A stretch of 38,423 bases of DNA from an uncultured Bacteroidales bacterium (GTDB lineage Bacteria; Bacteroidota; Bacteroidia; Bacteroidales; Paludibacteraceae): NCBI GenBank assembly GCA_944322025.1, contig CALUOH010000031.1, positions 1-38,423 on the forward strand, written 5' to 3'. The notes below the pieces were generated by a model. The model saw only the letters and a list, made by a program, of their open reading frames with translations. It did no database searches and was not told the DNA's origin. Shown in pieces: positions 16,499 through 25,574 of this stretch. Every line of letters begins with the position of its first letter. The first letter of the stretch is position 1. A program made the position numbers and the translations under genes.

Positions 16499-17658
16499 TT
16501 TCCGCCCTCCCGGCCACTGCCGTTATATCTTACTATCGTCTCTACTATCCTCTCCGCCGCATGCCCGTCTCCGTAAAGCTGTGGGAATATCACTCGCATA
16601 TCATTGCACTGCCTGTACGCGTCGGTTATGCGGGCATAGTCCGCACCTGCAAGTACCCCCGCGCCGTGCGCCACAATCTCCGTCCACTCTGTCTCTTCGC
16701 GCAATATCACGCATGGCTTGCCGTAGAAAAACGCCTCTTTCTGTACCCCCCCGGAGTCGGTAATGACCATACGTGAATGCTTCTCCAACATTACCATATC
16801 CAAATAGGAGACCGGCTCAATCATTTTCAGACGGCTCTCCCTTATACGCCTGTACAGGTCTCGGTCCAATGCCGTTTCAACCATCTTGCGTGTCCGTGGA
16901 TGAAGTGGCATAACCACATCTGTGCCTCCGTCCGCAATATCAGCCAGCGCACGGAATATGCTGTTCAGGTTCTCCGCGTTATCCGTATTGCTCCCCCTGT
17001 GTACAGTGGCTAGCAGATACCCGTTATTCTCCAATCCTTTATCTGACAATACGCGGCTCATCCTTTCCGCTTTCTCTCCGTAATACACGGCGTTGTCGTA
17101 CATCACATCTCCGCTCTTGACTGCCAAACGCCTGCGGCCGTGCGCGAACGCCGTATCTCTGTCATCCGCAAGTCCTTCTTTCGCAAGATTCTCCATAGCC
17201 GTGTCGGTCGGGGCGAATAGGATTGACGACAGTGTATCACACACCCTGCGGTTAATCTCTTCCGGCATCGACATGTTGAACGAGCGCAGCCCAGCTTCCA
17301 CATGGTATATCGGCACATTCATCTTTGCTGCGGCCACCGCTCCCGCGAGTGTCGAGTTGGTGTCGCCATAGAGGACAACCCCGTCAAACCTCTCCCCGCA
17401 CATCACCCTCTCTATGCCCTCTATCATCGCGGCAGTCTGCACCCCGTGTGCGGCAGAACCGACATTCAGGTTATAACTTGGCTCAGGGATACCGAGTTCT
17501 TCAAAAAAGACACGGGACATATTCGCGTCATAATGCTGTCCCGTATGAAGTATATACTCCTCCACCTCACCGGAATAGCTGCCCGATATGGCGCGTGACA
17601 GCGCGGCCGCCTTTATTATCTGAGGCCTCGCCCCGATTATGGTAAGAAGTCTTATCAT
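16495..17658 (-). CDS. wbpI: UDP-sugar 2-epimerase, WecB/WbpI family (UDP-GlcNAc3NAcA 2-epimerase)
   Basis: A 387-residue non-hydrolysing 2-epimerase of the GT-B fold. Visible family marks are GARPQIIKAAAL at the N-terminus, HTGQHYDANMSRVFFEELG, YGDTNSTLAGA, HVEAGLRSFNMSMPEEINRR and the C-terminal DSGGVQKEAFFYGKPCVILREETEW. WecB acts on UDP-GlcNAc and WbpI/WlbD on UDP-GlcNAc3NAcA; the sequence alone does not separate them for me, but the presence of all other wbp enzymes next to it favours WbpI. Its stop overlaps the wbpE GTG start. It is 78 nt downstream of wbpA. Confidence 0.88.
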   Translation of the reverse strand: MIRLLTIIGARPQIIKAAALSRAISGSYSGEVEEYILHTGQHYDANMSRVFFEELGIPEPSYNLNVGSAAHGVQTAAMIEGIERVMCGERFDGVVLYGDTNSTLAGAVAAAKMNVPIYHVEAGLRSFNMSMPEEINRRVCDTLSSILFAPTDTAMENLAKEGLADDRDTAFAHGRRRLAVKSGDVMYDNAVYYGEKAERMSRVLSDKGLENNGYLLATVHRGSNTDNAENLNSIFRALADIADGGTDVVMPLHPRTRKMVETALDRDLYRRIRESRLKMIEPVSYLDMVMLEKHSRMVITDSGGVQKEAFFYGKPCVILREETEWTEIVAHGAGVLAGADYARITDAYRQCNDMRVIFPQLYGDGHAAERIVETIVRYNGSGREGGK

Positions 17659-17736
17659 AGTCTTGTATCATATTTTATATGAAAAACTGCTTGGGTTTCC
17701 CATACACACTTTGCATGGAAACCCCAAAGCCGCCTC

Positions 17737-19011
17737 TTACAGTCTGCCGTCCACCGTCTCTCTGGGGAGTACCCCCTTGACATCGAAAACGGCACTCTCC
17801 TTTTTAAGGCATGAACGTATATCTATCTCGGAAAATATGTCGTGGGCCACTGTAAGCACGGCCGCGTCAAACTTGTGTGCCGGCAGCTGCTCCACCATGT
17901 TCACTTTGTACTCGCGGGCTACATATCCGGCATCCACCCATGGGTCATAGACAAACACGTTGGTATTGTACTGCTGCAAATGCCTTGCTATGTCTATCAC
18001 CTTTGAGTTTCTCACGTCCGGGCAGTTCTCCTTGAACGAGAAGCCCAGCAGCAGTATGTCGGCATTCAACACCCCGATACCCTTTCTCAGCATCGTCTTC
18101 ACCACGCGGTCTGCCACATAGCTCCCCATACTGTCATTCATCTGCCGCCCGGCCATTATCACCTCCGGGTAGAAACCGTGCTTCAATCCGCACTGAGCCA
18201 GATAGTAAGGGTCTACGCCTATGCAGTGCCCGCCCACAAGTCCCGGCTTGTAGCTGTGGAAGTTCCATTTCGTGGCCGCCGCCTCCAACACATCGTATGT
18301 GTCTATGTCAAGGGTAGAGAGTATCTTGGCTATCTCGTTGATGAACGCTATGTTGATGTCGCGCTGCGAGTTCTCTATCACCTTCGATGCCTCGGCCACC
18401 TTGATTGATGGAGCGAGGTACGTGCCTGCCGTTATCACGGATGAATATATGCTCTCTACATATCTGCCCGCCTCGGCTGTCGAGCCGGAGACCACCTTTT
18501 TTATCTTGTCCACCGTATGGGTCTTGTCTCCGGGGTTGATTCGCTCCGGCGAATACCCCGCGAAGAAGTCCTCATTGACCCTCAGCCCCGACATTCTCTC
18601 CACCACGGGGATGCACTCCTCTTCGGTCACACCCGGATAAACTGTCGACTCATATACCACTACGTCGCCCCGCGCTATCACTCTCCCCACAGTCTCGCTT
18701 GCCCTGTACAGCGGCGTAAGGTCTGGGGTGTGGTTGTCGTCCACAGGCGTGGGTACAGTGATTATATAGAAATCGCACTCCCGTATATCATTGATGTCGC
18801 ACGTGCATCTCAATCCCCTCTCGAATGCCGCACGCAACGCTTCGTCCGGCACTTCGAGTGTCGTGTCGTGGCCGCTGTTTAGCGTCCGCACACGCTCACA
18901 GTCTATATCATACCCCGTAGTCTCATACTTCGTGGAGAATAGCCGTGCCAACGGCAATCCCACATAACCGAGTCCTATGACCGCTATCTTTGGCCTGCTG
19001 TTAAACTTCAT
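17737..19011 (-). CDS. wbpA: UDP-GlcNAc 6-dehydrogenase, nucleotide-sugar dehydrogenase (WbpA type)
   Basis: A 424-residue NAD-dependent enzyme that oxidises C6 of UDP-GlcNAc to the uronic acid in two steps. It shows a Rossmann start (AVIGLGYVGLPLARLFS), the YESTVYPGVTEEECIP stretch, and the catalytic Cys263 in GLVGGHCIGVDPYYL, the WbpA/TviB form rather than the UDP-glucose dehydrogenase form. A C-terminal domain has LGFSFKENCPDVRNSK. It is the first committed step of the UDP-ManNAc3NAcA route. WecC (UDP-ManNAc dehydrogenase) is a related alternative, less likely with wbpB, wbpD and wbpE present. It lies 37 nt downstream of rmlD. Confidence 0.9.
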   Translation of the reverse strand: MKFNSRPKIAVIGLGYVGLPLARLFSTKYETTGYDIDCERVRTLNSGHDTTLEVPDEALRAAFERGLRCTCDINDIRECDFYIITVPTPVDDNHTPDLTPLYRASETVGRVIARGDVVVYESTVYPGVTEEECIPVVERMSGLRVNEDFFAGYSPERINPGDKTHTVDKIKKVVSGSTAEAGRYVESIYSSVITAGTYLAPSIKVAEASKVIENSQRDINIAFINEIAKILSTLDIDTYDVLEAAATKWNFHSYKPGLVGGHCIGVDPYYLAQCGLKHGFYPEVIMAGRQMNDSMGSYVADRVVKTMLRKGIGVLNADILLLGFSFKENCPDVRNSKVIDIARHLQQYNTNVFVYDPWVDAGYVAREYKVNMVEQLPAHKFDAAVLTVAHDIFSEIDIRSCLKKESAVFDVKGVLPRETVDGRL

Positions 19012-19048
19012 CCGTTATACACTAATCCGGCTCTCTTTTTCCGCCGGT

Positions 19049-19909
19049 TCATTTTCTCTCCAATATTGCGATACACGCACGCAGCGAGTCTGCCCAATAG
19101 GGCACCTCCACCCCATACACCTCTTTTATCTTCCTCTTGTTCAGCACACTGTAATAGGGGCGCGGCGTGCGGTATTTGTATTCCGACGACTCTATCGGCT
19201 TCACGTCGCACGTGGTGATACCGGCCGTATCATGTATCGCCTTCGTAAAGTCATACCACGAGCATACACCCTCGTTCGAGAAGTGGTATATGCCCGGCTC
19301 CCATCGCCCGCTGAATATGATGGTGAATATCGCCTTTGCAAGGTCTGCTGCATACGTCGGCGACCCTATTTGGTCAAACACCACACCAAGCGTCTCCCGC
19401 TCACGCCCCAGCCGCAGCATGGTCTTCACGAAGTTGTTGCCGAACGGCGAGTAAAGCCATGCCGTCCTGATGATTACTGCCGTACTGTCGGCTTCGCGCA
19501 ATGCCTGCTCCCCCGCCAGTTTCGTGCGCCCGTAGACAGTCGCCGGAGCCACCGCCATATCCTCCGTATATGGCACATGGCCGTTGCCGTCGAACACATA
19601 GTCCGTTGACACATGCACCACCTTCGCTCCGTGTCTCGCCGCGGCCTCGCCTATGTTCCTCACTGCGTCCACGTTGACTCTCTGCGCCGCGGCCTCGTCG
19701 TCCTCGGCCTTGTCCACTGCCGTATATGCCGCGCAGTTCACTATATAGTCGGGCCTCTTCTCGGCAACATATCTCTCCACGGCAGCCGCGTCGCAGATGT
19801 CCAGTGTGTCCGCGTCAGTGAATAGGTATTCCGCCTCCTCGTGCCTGCGCGCCACCACCTGCATCTCGTTCCCCAGCTGACCGTAAGCCCCTGTCACTAA
19901 TATCCTCAT
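19049..19909 (-). CDS. rmlD: dTDP-4-dehydrorhamnose reductase
   Basis: A 286-residue short-chain dehydrogenase of the extended type. The NAD(P) motif is GAYGQLG at 7-13. The catalytic tyrosine-lysine pair is in VYGRTKLAGEQ, with STDYVFDGNG before it and NCAAYTAVDKAEDD in the middle, all diagnostic for RmlD. It reduces dTDP-4-keto-L-rhamnose to dTDP-L-rhamnose, the final step. Its ATG overlaps the rmlC stop by four bases (ATGA), so the two are translationally coupled. Confidence 0.96.
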   Translation of the reverse strand: MRILVTGAYGQLGNEMQVVARRHEEAEYLFTDADTLDICDAAAVERYVAEKRPDYIVNCAAYTAVDKAEDDEAAAQRVNVDAVRNIGEAAARHGAKVVHVSTDYVFDGNGHVPYTEDMAVAPATVYGRTKLAGEQALREADSTAVIIRTAWLYSPFGNNFVKTMLRLGRERETLGVVFDQIGSPTYAADLAKAIFTIIFSGRWEPGIYHFSNEGVCSWYDFTKAIHDTAGITTCDVKPIESSEYKYRTPRPYYSVLNKRKIKEVYGVEVPYWADSLRACIAILERK

Positions 19910-20469
19910 CTCTCACAGTATTTGAATTCCGTCTGCAAATCCTTGAACAGCGGATGCTTTGTGTCCTTCTCCGATATGATGGCCTTCTCCTGCGGTATGC
20001 GCCAGTCTATGTTTAGTGTCGGGTCACTGAACAGCACCCCACCCTCGGCCGCCGGGCAATATAGGTTATCGCACTTATACGTGAACACGGCCGTCTCGCT
20101 CAGCACCGAAAACCCGTGCGCGAAGCCTCGCGGTATAAAGAACTGCCAGCGGTTCTCCCCCGTAAGCTCCACTCCGTACCACTGCCCGTATGTGGGCGAC
20201 CCGGCACGCAGGTCTACCGCCACATCATACACCGCACCCTCGACTACCGACACAAGTTTCGCCTGACAGTGCGGGTCTTTCTGGAAATGCAGCCCACGTA
20301 TAACTCCGTAGCTCGACTTCGACATGTTGTCCTGCACGAATTCGGCATTTATCCCGGCCTCCACGTATCTCGCCCTGTTGTAGGTTTCAAGAAAAAAGCC
20401 ACGTGCATCATTGAACACTTTCGGCTTGACCACCACCAAATCCCTTATCGGGGTCTCCATTACCTCCAT
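19906..20469 (-). CDS. rmlC: dTDP-4-dehydrorhamnose 3,5-epimerase
   Basis: A 187-residue cupin enzyme. The catalytic His lies in VIRGLHFQ, followed by QAKLVSVVEGAVYDVAVDLR and FIPRGFAHGFSVLSETAVFTYKCDNLY, the RmlC core. It epimerises C3 and C5 of dTDP-4-keto-6-deoxyglucose. A second ATG three codons later would give a start METPIRD; a weak AGAGAG stands before the first ATG. The preceding gap of 352 bp suggests its own promoter, but none with a full consensus was found. Confidence 0.96.
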   Translation of the reverse strand: MEVMETPIRDLVVVKPKVFNDARGFFLETYNRARYVEAGINAEFVQDNMSKSSYGVIRGLHFQKDPHCQAKLVSVVEGAVYDVAVDLRAGSPTYGQWYGVELTGENRWQFFIPRGFAHGFSVLSETAVFTYKCDNLYCPAAEGGVLFSDPTLNIDWRIPQEKAIISEKDTKHPLFKDLQTEFKYCER

Positions 20470-20821
20470 TATCGTCTCTCTTTATTATTGTTCAAAATAA
20501 GTAGCTGTTCCAAATCTGTAAATCCGGCCGCACCATTTCCGCACAACCGCATTCACCATAAGGCGCATGCCCTTTTCAAACACCACTCCCGCTGCGTATC
20601 AAATCCAGACCTTAACCCCTTGATAAACAAGGCTCTCAACCACCCCGCAGCTATCTTCCCGTTACCCTCTCCCTACCCTCAAGCCAGCGAAAAGCTCTTT
20701 ATGCCCCTGTTTGCGCCTGAAAGTATCAAACGTTACCACTCATCCCGTCATGGTGTATTCTACACCTCACCCTCCGCCGCACTTCACCGCGCGCTGCGTC
20801 TGCGCATCCATGCGTTCTGAA
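20470..20821. other. 352-bp gap between rmlC and the hydrolase gene
   Basis: No believable gene. It holds a pyrimidine-rich block with TACCCTCAAGCCAGC (about 20673-20687), the tail sequence of the dispersed repeat without its GTTAAAAACACG head. Its middle resembles the 347-bp gap at 15021-15367. Confidence 0.4.
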
Positions 20822-21766
20822 TTACCTCATATGTTCAAGTCTCACGCACCACACGTCGAACAGGTGCAGCAGGTCTTCAAACACCATCTCTCTGCCCCTC
20901 TCGTTCAGTATCTCGTGCCTCATGTTGTCGTACATGTACGATGTGACGTTCTCATACCCCGCCTCGCGTATCCTCTCCACCGCCCTGTCGAAATCGTCGC
21001 GGCTTATGGCGCATGGGTCATGCGCACCCGAAACGAAATATATGGGCAGCTTCTTGTTTGTCACCTTCCACCCCTCCTGTGAATACGCGTCATTCATCAG
21101 GGAAAACAGGTTCGAGAAGCCGTTCAGCGTAAAGATGAAATTGCACTTCTCGTCACCGTCATACCGCTTGACCACCTCCTCGTCCGAACTCAGCCACACA
21201 TTGGGCGAATGCCCTCCGCCGAACTTCTCCGCATAGCTCTTGAAGCACAGCTCCTGCACCCTCTTGCTCCTGTATCTCCTTCCGTGTATCATCGCCATGC
21301 TCCTCACAAGACGCTTGGCCACGGGCGCGGCGTTGTTATAGCTTGGATTGCCGCATGCCACAAGGCCGTCTATGCACTCCGGACAGCGTTTCAGATACGA
21401 GGTCACCGCCAGCGCGCCCATGCTGTGTCCGAGTAGAAAAAGCGGCAGCCCGGGAAAATCTCCGTGTATCTGCTCGTTCACAGTGTTTATGTCGTCTATC
21501 ATCGCCCGGTATCCTCCGGAATAGAAGAAGCCGTAGTCTTCCTTCGACTTGACGCTCTCCCCGTGCCCCCTGTGGTCGTGTATCACAGTGGCATAGCCAT
21601 GCGCGCCAAGATAGCGCATAAACTCCGTATAACGCTCCTTGTACTCGCACATGCCGTGCACTATCTGCACCACTGCTTTCGGCCTCTCCGGCATGACCAC
21701 CATATAGTGGATAGGCAACGAGTCGAACCTCGACATGACGCTCCCCTTGGTCACCGTAACACACAT
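20822..21766 (-). CDS. Alpha/beta hydrolase, monoacylglycerol lipase-like (serine aminopeptidase S33)
   Basis: A 314-residue cytoplasmic hydrolase without signal peptide. The nucleophile is Ser115 in LLGHSMGALA, the acid Asp250 in SGAHDPC, and the base His284 in NMRHEILNE. The oxyanion region is VHGMCEYKERY and a HDHRGHGES motif follows, both typical of lysophospholipase/monoglyceride lipase relatives. It probably cleaves an ester of a lipid or acylated sugar; the true substrate is unknown. It sits between rmlA (17 nt upstream) and rmlC, where a rhamnose gene would be expected, and has an AAGAGG ribosome binding site. Its role in the sugar cluster, if any, could be deacylation, but this is a guess. 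Confidence 0.85.
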   Translation of the reverse strand: MCVTVTKGSVMSRFDSLPIHYMVVMPERPKAVVQIVHGMCEYKERYTEFMRYLGAHGYATVIHDHRGHGESVKSKEDYGFFYSGGYRAMIDDINTVNEQIHGDFPGLPLFLLGHSMGALAVTSYLKRCPECIDGLVACGNPSYNNAAPVAKRLVRSMAMIHGRRYRSKRVQELCFKSYAEKFGGGHSPNVWLSSDEEVVKRYDGDEKCNFIFTLNGFSNLFSLMNDAYSQEGWKVTNKKLPIYFVSGAHDPCAISRDDFDRAVERIREAGYENVTSYMYDNMRHEILNERGREMVFEDLLHLFDVWCVRLEHMR

Positions 21767-21783
21767 CTCGCTTACCTCTTATC

Positions 21784-22647
21784 TCATTTCGCTAGCTCCA
21801 GTAAGTACTGCCCGTAGCTGGTCTTCTCCAATTTCTTGCCGCACTCCCGCAGCTGCTCCGTGGTAATCCACCCGTTCCTCCATGCTATCTCCTCTATGCA
21901 GCTGACATAGAACCCCTGCCTGTTCTGTATCGTGGCCACGAAATTCGATGCCTCCAACAGGCTGTCGCAGTTGCCCGTGTCGAGCCATGCGAACCCGCGC
22001 CCGAACAGCTCCACTTTCAGTGTCCCCTCTTCGAGGTACAGCTTGTTTAGGTCGGTTATCTCATACTCCCCGCGTGCCGACGGTTTCAGGTTACGCGCCT
22101 TCTCCGTTACCGTCTCGTCATAGAAGTACAGCCCCGGCACTGCGTAGTTGCTCTTGGGTTCTGACGGCTTCTCTTCGAGCGATATGACTTTGCCCTCCGG
22201 GTCAAACTCCACCACTCCGTAGGCGCGTGGGTCTTTCACATAGTAGCCGAACACACATGCCCCCTTCTCTATCCCGGCCGCACGTCTCAGCATCGCGGAG
22301 AAGTTCTGCCCGTAGAACAGGTTGTCGCCCAATATCAGGCAACCCTTCTCTCCTCCGAGAAACTCCGCTCCGAGCACAAATGCCTGCGCGAGCCCGTTCG
22401 GCACCTCCTGCACCTTGTACTGGAAGCTCATGCCCAGCTCCTCTCCCGTCCCCAGCAGTTCGCGGAACATGGGCAAGTCCCTCGGCGTGGAGATGATGAG
22501 CACCTCCCTTATCCCCGCCAGCATCAGTGTCGACAGCGGATAGTATATCATAGGCTTGTCGTACACCGGCATTATCTGTTTTGATATCGCCTTCGAAAGC
22601 GGGTACAGCCGTGTGGCGCTCCCCCCCGCAAGAATAATTCCTTTCAT
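21784..22647 (-). CDS. rmlA: Glucose-1-phosphate thymidylyltransferase
   Basis: A 287-residue nucleotidyltransferase that makes dTDP-glucose, the first step to dTDP-rhamnose. The N-terminal nucleotide-binding loop is [13 protein letters not shown] (Ala where many homologues have Gly), followed by [41 protein letters not shown] and [19 protein letters not shown]. Length is normal. It starts 52 nt after the mltF-type gene with no terminator seen between, so the sugar cluster may be transcribed from the udk promoter. The dehydratase gene rmlB, needed between RmlA and RmlC, is absent from the window. Confidence 0.96.
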   Translation of the reverse strand: MKGIILAGGSATRLYPLSKAISKQIMPVYDKPMIYYPLSTLMLAGIREVLIISTPRDLPMFRELLGTGEELGMSFQYKVQEVPNGLAQAFVLGAEFLGGEKGCLILGDNLFYGQNFSAMLRRAAGIEKGACVFGYYVKDPRAYGVVEFDPEGKVISLEEKPSEPKSNYAVPGLYFYDETVTEKARNLKPSARGEYEITDLNKLYLEEGTLKVELFGRGFAWLDTGNCDSLLEASNFVATIQNRQGFYVSCIEEIAWRNGWITTEQLRECGKKLEKTSYGQYLLELAK

Positions 22648-22699
22648 AGATATAAGGTAAGAATGTATTTTTATGTCGTTTGGTATGTCGTTTTAACAG

Positions 22700-24106
22700 T
22701 TATCTCTTATTGACGTACTTCTCATACGTACGGTAAACGTCTGTCACATAGCGCACAGTGTGCTTCCCCCGGAAAAAGCCGCTACGGCACACGCTGTCGT
22801 TATAGTACTCCGGCTTATTCTTCAGCAGCAGGTATTTGCTCACCGTGCCGTCCCACACATACGGGTTCTCTCCGTACTTCTCCGCAAGGGCCATGGCATC
22901 AAGCACATGTCCCGGACCGGCATTATACCCCGCAAGGATAAACTTGATGCGCTCCTCGCTGTCCTCCACCCTCGCGAATATCATGTTCAGCCGCTTGATG
23001 TACTGCACTCCCGCCTCAATGCTCTTCTCCGGGTCGTGTATCGTTATCGAGTCCAGTCCGTACTTCGCCGCCGTGCGTGGCATCATCTGCATTATACCTT
23101 TCGCGCCCACGAGCGACTCGGCATAGGGGTTGAAGTGCGACTCGTTCCACGCCACTGCCGCCAGCAGCCTCCAGTCCCACCCTATCTCCTTGGCGCAACG
23201 CTTGAATATATCGTCGTATGGCGACACTGCGCCCTTAGGTATCTCCGCCTTATATCTGTCGTAGTACGTGTTGTGGGCTATATACACATCCCTCAGCCGT
23301 CTGACCAGCTTCGTGCCCGCTATCTCCGCCTGCCACCCGTTCACTGCGGCCAGAAGCTCCGGCGCGTCACGGCGCACGACCCATCCTTTCTTCTGTGGCA
23401 ATCCTATTTTCAAGCCCCCGTCCAGATTTGGGAGCCTCGTCTTGTTCAGTGACACCATATCATCGTCCGCCACACAATAGTCCGCCTCCCCGCATGACAC
23501 CATGTACATCAGGTCATCCGCCGTGATTGTGTCCGCCACCTCCGTCACCTCTATGCCTCCGCCTATCTCGTCATTCAGGTTACGCATACGCAGTGCATAC
23601 TTCGAGTCCGGGGTGACCAGAACCCTCTTCCCTATCAGCTCCGTAGCGTCCCTGACTCTCTTCTCACCACGCCTCTGCACCAGCACCATGGTCGTATATG
23701 TACCCTCTTCGGTGAACAGAAACCGCTCCTTGTTCTCTTTCAGGTGCGCCACCCTGTACGCCGCAATGTCCGCCTCTCCTCTCTCAAGTATGTCCAGCAT
23801 ATCCGGCACATCGTCCGCCACCGCCAGCTCCATCTCCACATCCAGATAATCGGCAAAGTTGCTCGCCAGCGCATAGTCATACCCCTGTGTCCTGTCCTTC
23901 TCATCCACATAATACGAGAATGCCCCCTCCGTCGTCACTACCCTCAGCGTCCCGTGCCTCTTTATCGAATCCAAGTCATAGGCGCAAACCGTACTGTCAA
24001 CCTCTCCATGCCGCGACTCGCCACCGCCTCCTCCTCCGCATGAAAACAGCGTGGGGAACAGCGCGGCCGCGACTATGGCATATAAGGCAACAGACACTCT
24101 CCTCAT
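22700..24106 (-). CDS. mltF: MltF-type membrane-bound lytic transglycosylase lipoprotein
   Basis: About 468 residues from the ATG at 24104-24106; a TTG two codons upstream is less likely. A signal peptide ends in a lipobox-like FSCGG with the lipidated Cys at 23. A solute-binding-protein-like domain (about 45-265) precedes a lytic transglycosylase (SLT) domain (about 285-440) with the catalytic Glu322 in VAWNESHFNPYA, then GAKGIMQMMP and GYNAGPGH. It cleaves the MurNAc-GlcNAc bond of peptidoglycan from the membrane; the N-terminal domain in MltF regulates activity by binding muropeptides. It begins 12 nt after the exonuclease stop and belongs to the udk operon. Confidence 0.9.
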   Translation of the reverse strand: MRRVSVALYAIVAAALFPTLFSCGGGGGGESRHGEVDSTVCAYDLDSIKRHGTLRVVTTEGAFSYYVDEKDRTQGYDYALASNFADYLDVEMELAVADDVPDMLDILERGEADIAAYRVAHLKENKERFLFTEEGTYTTMVLVQRRGEKRVRDATELIGKRVLVTPDSKYALRMRNLNDEIGGGIEVTEVADTITADDLMYMVSCGEADYCVADDDMVSLNKTRLPNLDGGLKIGLPQKKGWVVRRDAPELLAAVNGWQAEIAGTKLVRRLRDVYIAHNTYYDRYKAEIPKGAVSPYDDIFKRCAKEIGWDWRLLAAVAWNESHFNPYAESLVGAKGIMQMMPRTAAKYGLDSITIHDPEKSIEAGVQYIKRLNMIFARVEDSEERIKFILAGYNAGPGHVLDAMALAEKYGENPYVWDGTVSKYLLLKNKPEYYNDSVCRSGFFRGKHTVRYVTDVYRTYEKYVNKR

Positions 24107-24118
24107 TGGCAATTCTCT

Positions 24119-24853
24119 CTATACGTATTCCACAGCGTCGGCCGCCACTGTCTCCTCCCCGTTCATCCTCAGATATATCTGTATCGTCGTCAGCACATCC
24201 TTCTGGCAGTAGACCGATATCCGCTTCAAGTCACGCTCCTTGTAATACACCTCCGCCACCTGCGAGCCGTCTATGTCGTCCTTCGGCGACGGCACACCGA
24301 ATATAGCCGCCAACAGCCTCAGCGATGTGAAGCTCTTGAAATCGCCGAACTTCCACATATCCATCGTGTCGATAAAGTTCGTCTCCCAGGGCTTCTTCCC
24401 CATGACGTTTATCGCGTTCGGTATCCTCACCCCGTTCACCAGCATGCGCCTCATGATGAACGGCATGTCAAACTCCTTGATATTATGCCCGCACACGCTG
24501 TAATCCCTCGACACCATGATGCGGTTCACCAGCGACGCGAACCCCGACAGCACCTCCCTCTCGTCATCCCCGCAGAACGACTTCAGCCTCACTCTCCTCT
24601 CCGTCCCCGACATATAGACAAACCCCACCGATATACACACCACCTTCGCAAACTCCGCATACACCCCGGCTCCGCAGGCAAACCCCTCCTCCGGTGTCTG
24701 CTCCGCCGTAAAACGCTCAGGCATACGTCCCTGCAACTGCGCAAACTTCATGCGCCAAAGCTCCTGCATCTCCTCCCCCATCAGCTCCATACGCTCCGCG
24801 CACGGCACAGTCTCAATATCCAGAAACAATATCTTGTCAAGCATCATACCCAT
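24119..24853 (-). CDS. Predicted 3'-5' exonuclease of the DnaQ/PolB-exo-like superfamily
   Basis: A 244-residue stand-alone exonuclease-like protein, family PF10108 type. The DEDD residues are suggested by LFLDIETVP (Exo I, about 9-17), GHNIKEFDMPFI (Exo II, with Asp in EFDMP) and YCQKDVLTT (Exo III, near residue 220). It likely trims single-stranded DNA or RNA ends; the biological role of this family is little known. The start overlaps closely with the end of udk: three bases separate the udk stop from this ATG, and a GGAGGG ribosome binding site lies inside the end of udk. Further in-frame ATGs at codons 3 and 4 are possible starts. Confidence 0.85.
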   Translation of the reverse strand: MGMMLDKILFLDIETVPCAERMELMGEEMQELWRMKFAQLQGRMPERFTAEQTPEEGFACGAGVYAEFAKVVCISVGFVYMSGTERRVRLKSFCGDDEREVLSGFASLVNRIMVSRDYSVCGHNIKEFDMPFIMRRMLVNGVRIPNAINVMGKKPWETNFIDTMDMWKFGDFKSFTSLRLLAAIFGVPSPKDDIDGSQVAEVYYKERDLKRISVYCQKDVLTTIQIYLRMNGEETVAADAVEYV

Positions 24854-24856
24854 ACG

Positions 24857-25480
24857 TCACACCCTCCGCGCCAGCCCGAGGTTCTTCTCTATATACATGG
24901 TCAATATCTCTATCGCCCTCACATTGTTGCCCCCCTGCGGCACTATCAGGTCAGCATACCTCTTCGTCGGCTCTATAAACTGGAGGTGCATCGGCTTCAG
25001 CACACGCGTATAACGCTCCATCACAGCCTCAGCCGTCCTGCCCCGCTCCTCCATGTCGCGGCTTATCACCCTTATCAGCCTCTCGTCCGGATCAGCGTCC
25101 ACAAAAACCTTCAAATCCATCTGCCCCCTCAGCTCCTCATTGCACAGAGCCAGTATCCCCTCCACTATCACCACATCCCTCGGCTCAATGTGCACCGTCT
25201 CCGGCTGCCGCGTACATGTCAGGTACGAATACGTCGGCTGCTCTATTGCCAGCCCCCCTTTCAGCATCCGCAGATGCTCCGTCAGCAGACCCCAGTCGAA
25301 AGCGTCCGGATGGTCAAAATTGATGAGCTGACGCCTCTCCACCGGCACATGGCTGCTGTCCTTATAATACGAATCCTGCGGCAGGACGACCACCTCGCCC
25401 GCCGGCAGACTCTCCACTATCTTCCTCACCACAGTCGTCTTCCCCGAACCCGTACCCCCTGCAATACCGATAACCAGCAT
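24857..25480 (-). CDS. udk: Uridine kinase
   Basis: A 207-residue P-loop kinase that phosphorylates uridine and cytidine for pyrimidine salvage. The Walker A motif is GIAGGTGSGKTT at 5-16. Also visible are LPQDSYYKD, NFDHPDAFDW, and VIVEGILAL with the IFVD-like KVFVDADPDERLIRVISRD stretch. The start has a GGGAGG ribosome binding site 7 nt upstream. It heads an operon with the exonuclease and the lytic transglycosylase. Confidence 0.96.
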   Translation of the reverse strand: MLVIGIAGGTGSGKTTVVRKIVESLPAGEVVVLPQDSYYKDSSHVPVERRQLINFDHPDAFDWGLLTEHLRMLKGGLAIEQPTYSYLTCTRQPETVHIEPRDVVIVEGILALCNEELRGQMDLKVFVDADPDERLIRVISRDMEERGRTAEAVMERYTRVLKPMHLQFIEPTKRYADLIVPQGGNNVRAIEILTMYIEKNLGLARRV

Positions 25481-25539
25481 AACAATCCTCCCTCTTAAAG
25501 TTCAACCATTCTCCCCTCCTCCGCCTCCAATTTATGGAA

Positions 25540-25571
25540 CAAAGTTAGCAAATTCAGCCGGACATCACAAC
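25540..25571 (-). promoter_or_regulatory. Promoter of the udk operon
   Basis: TAACTTTG (25540-25547, minus strand) matches the -7 consensus, with a partial -33 element GTTG (25568-25571) 20 nt upstream. Transcription would start near 25533, about 50 nt before the udk ATG. Confidence 0.5.
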
Positions 25572-25574
25572 AAC

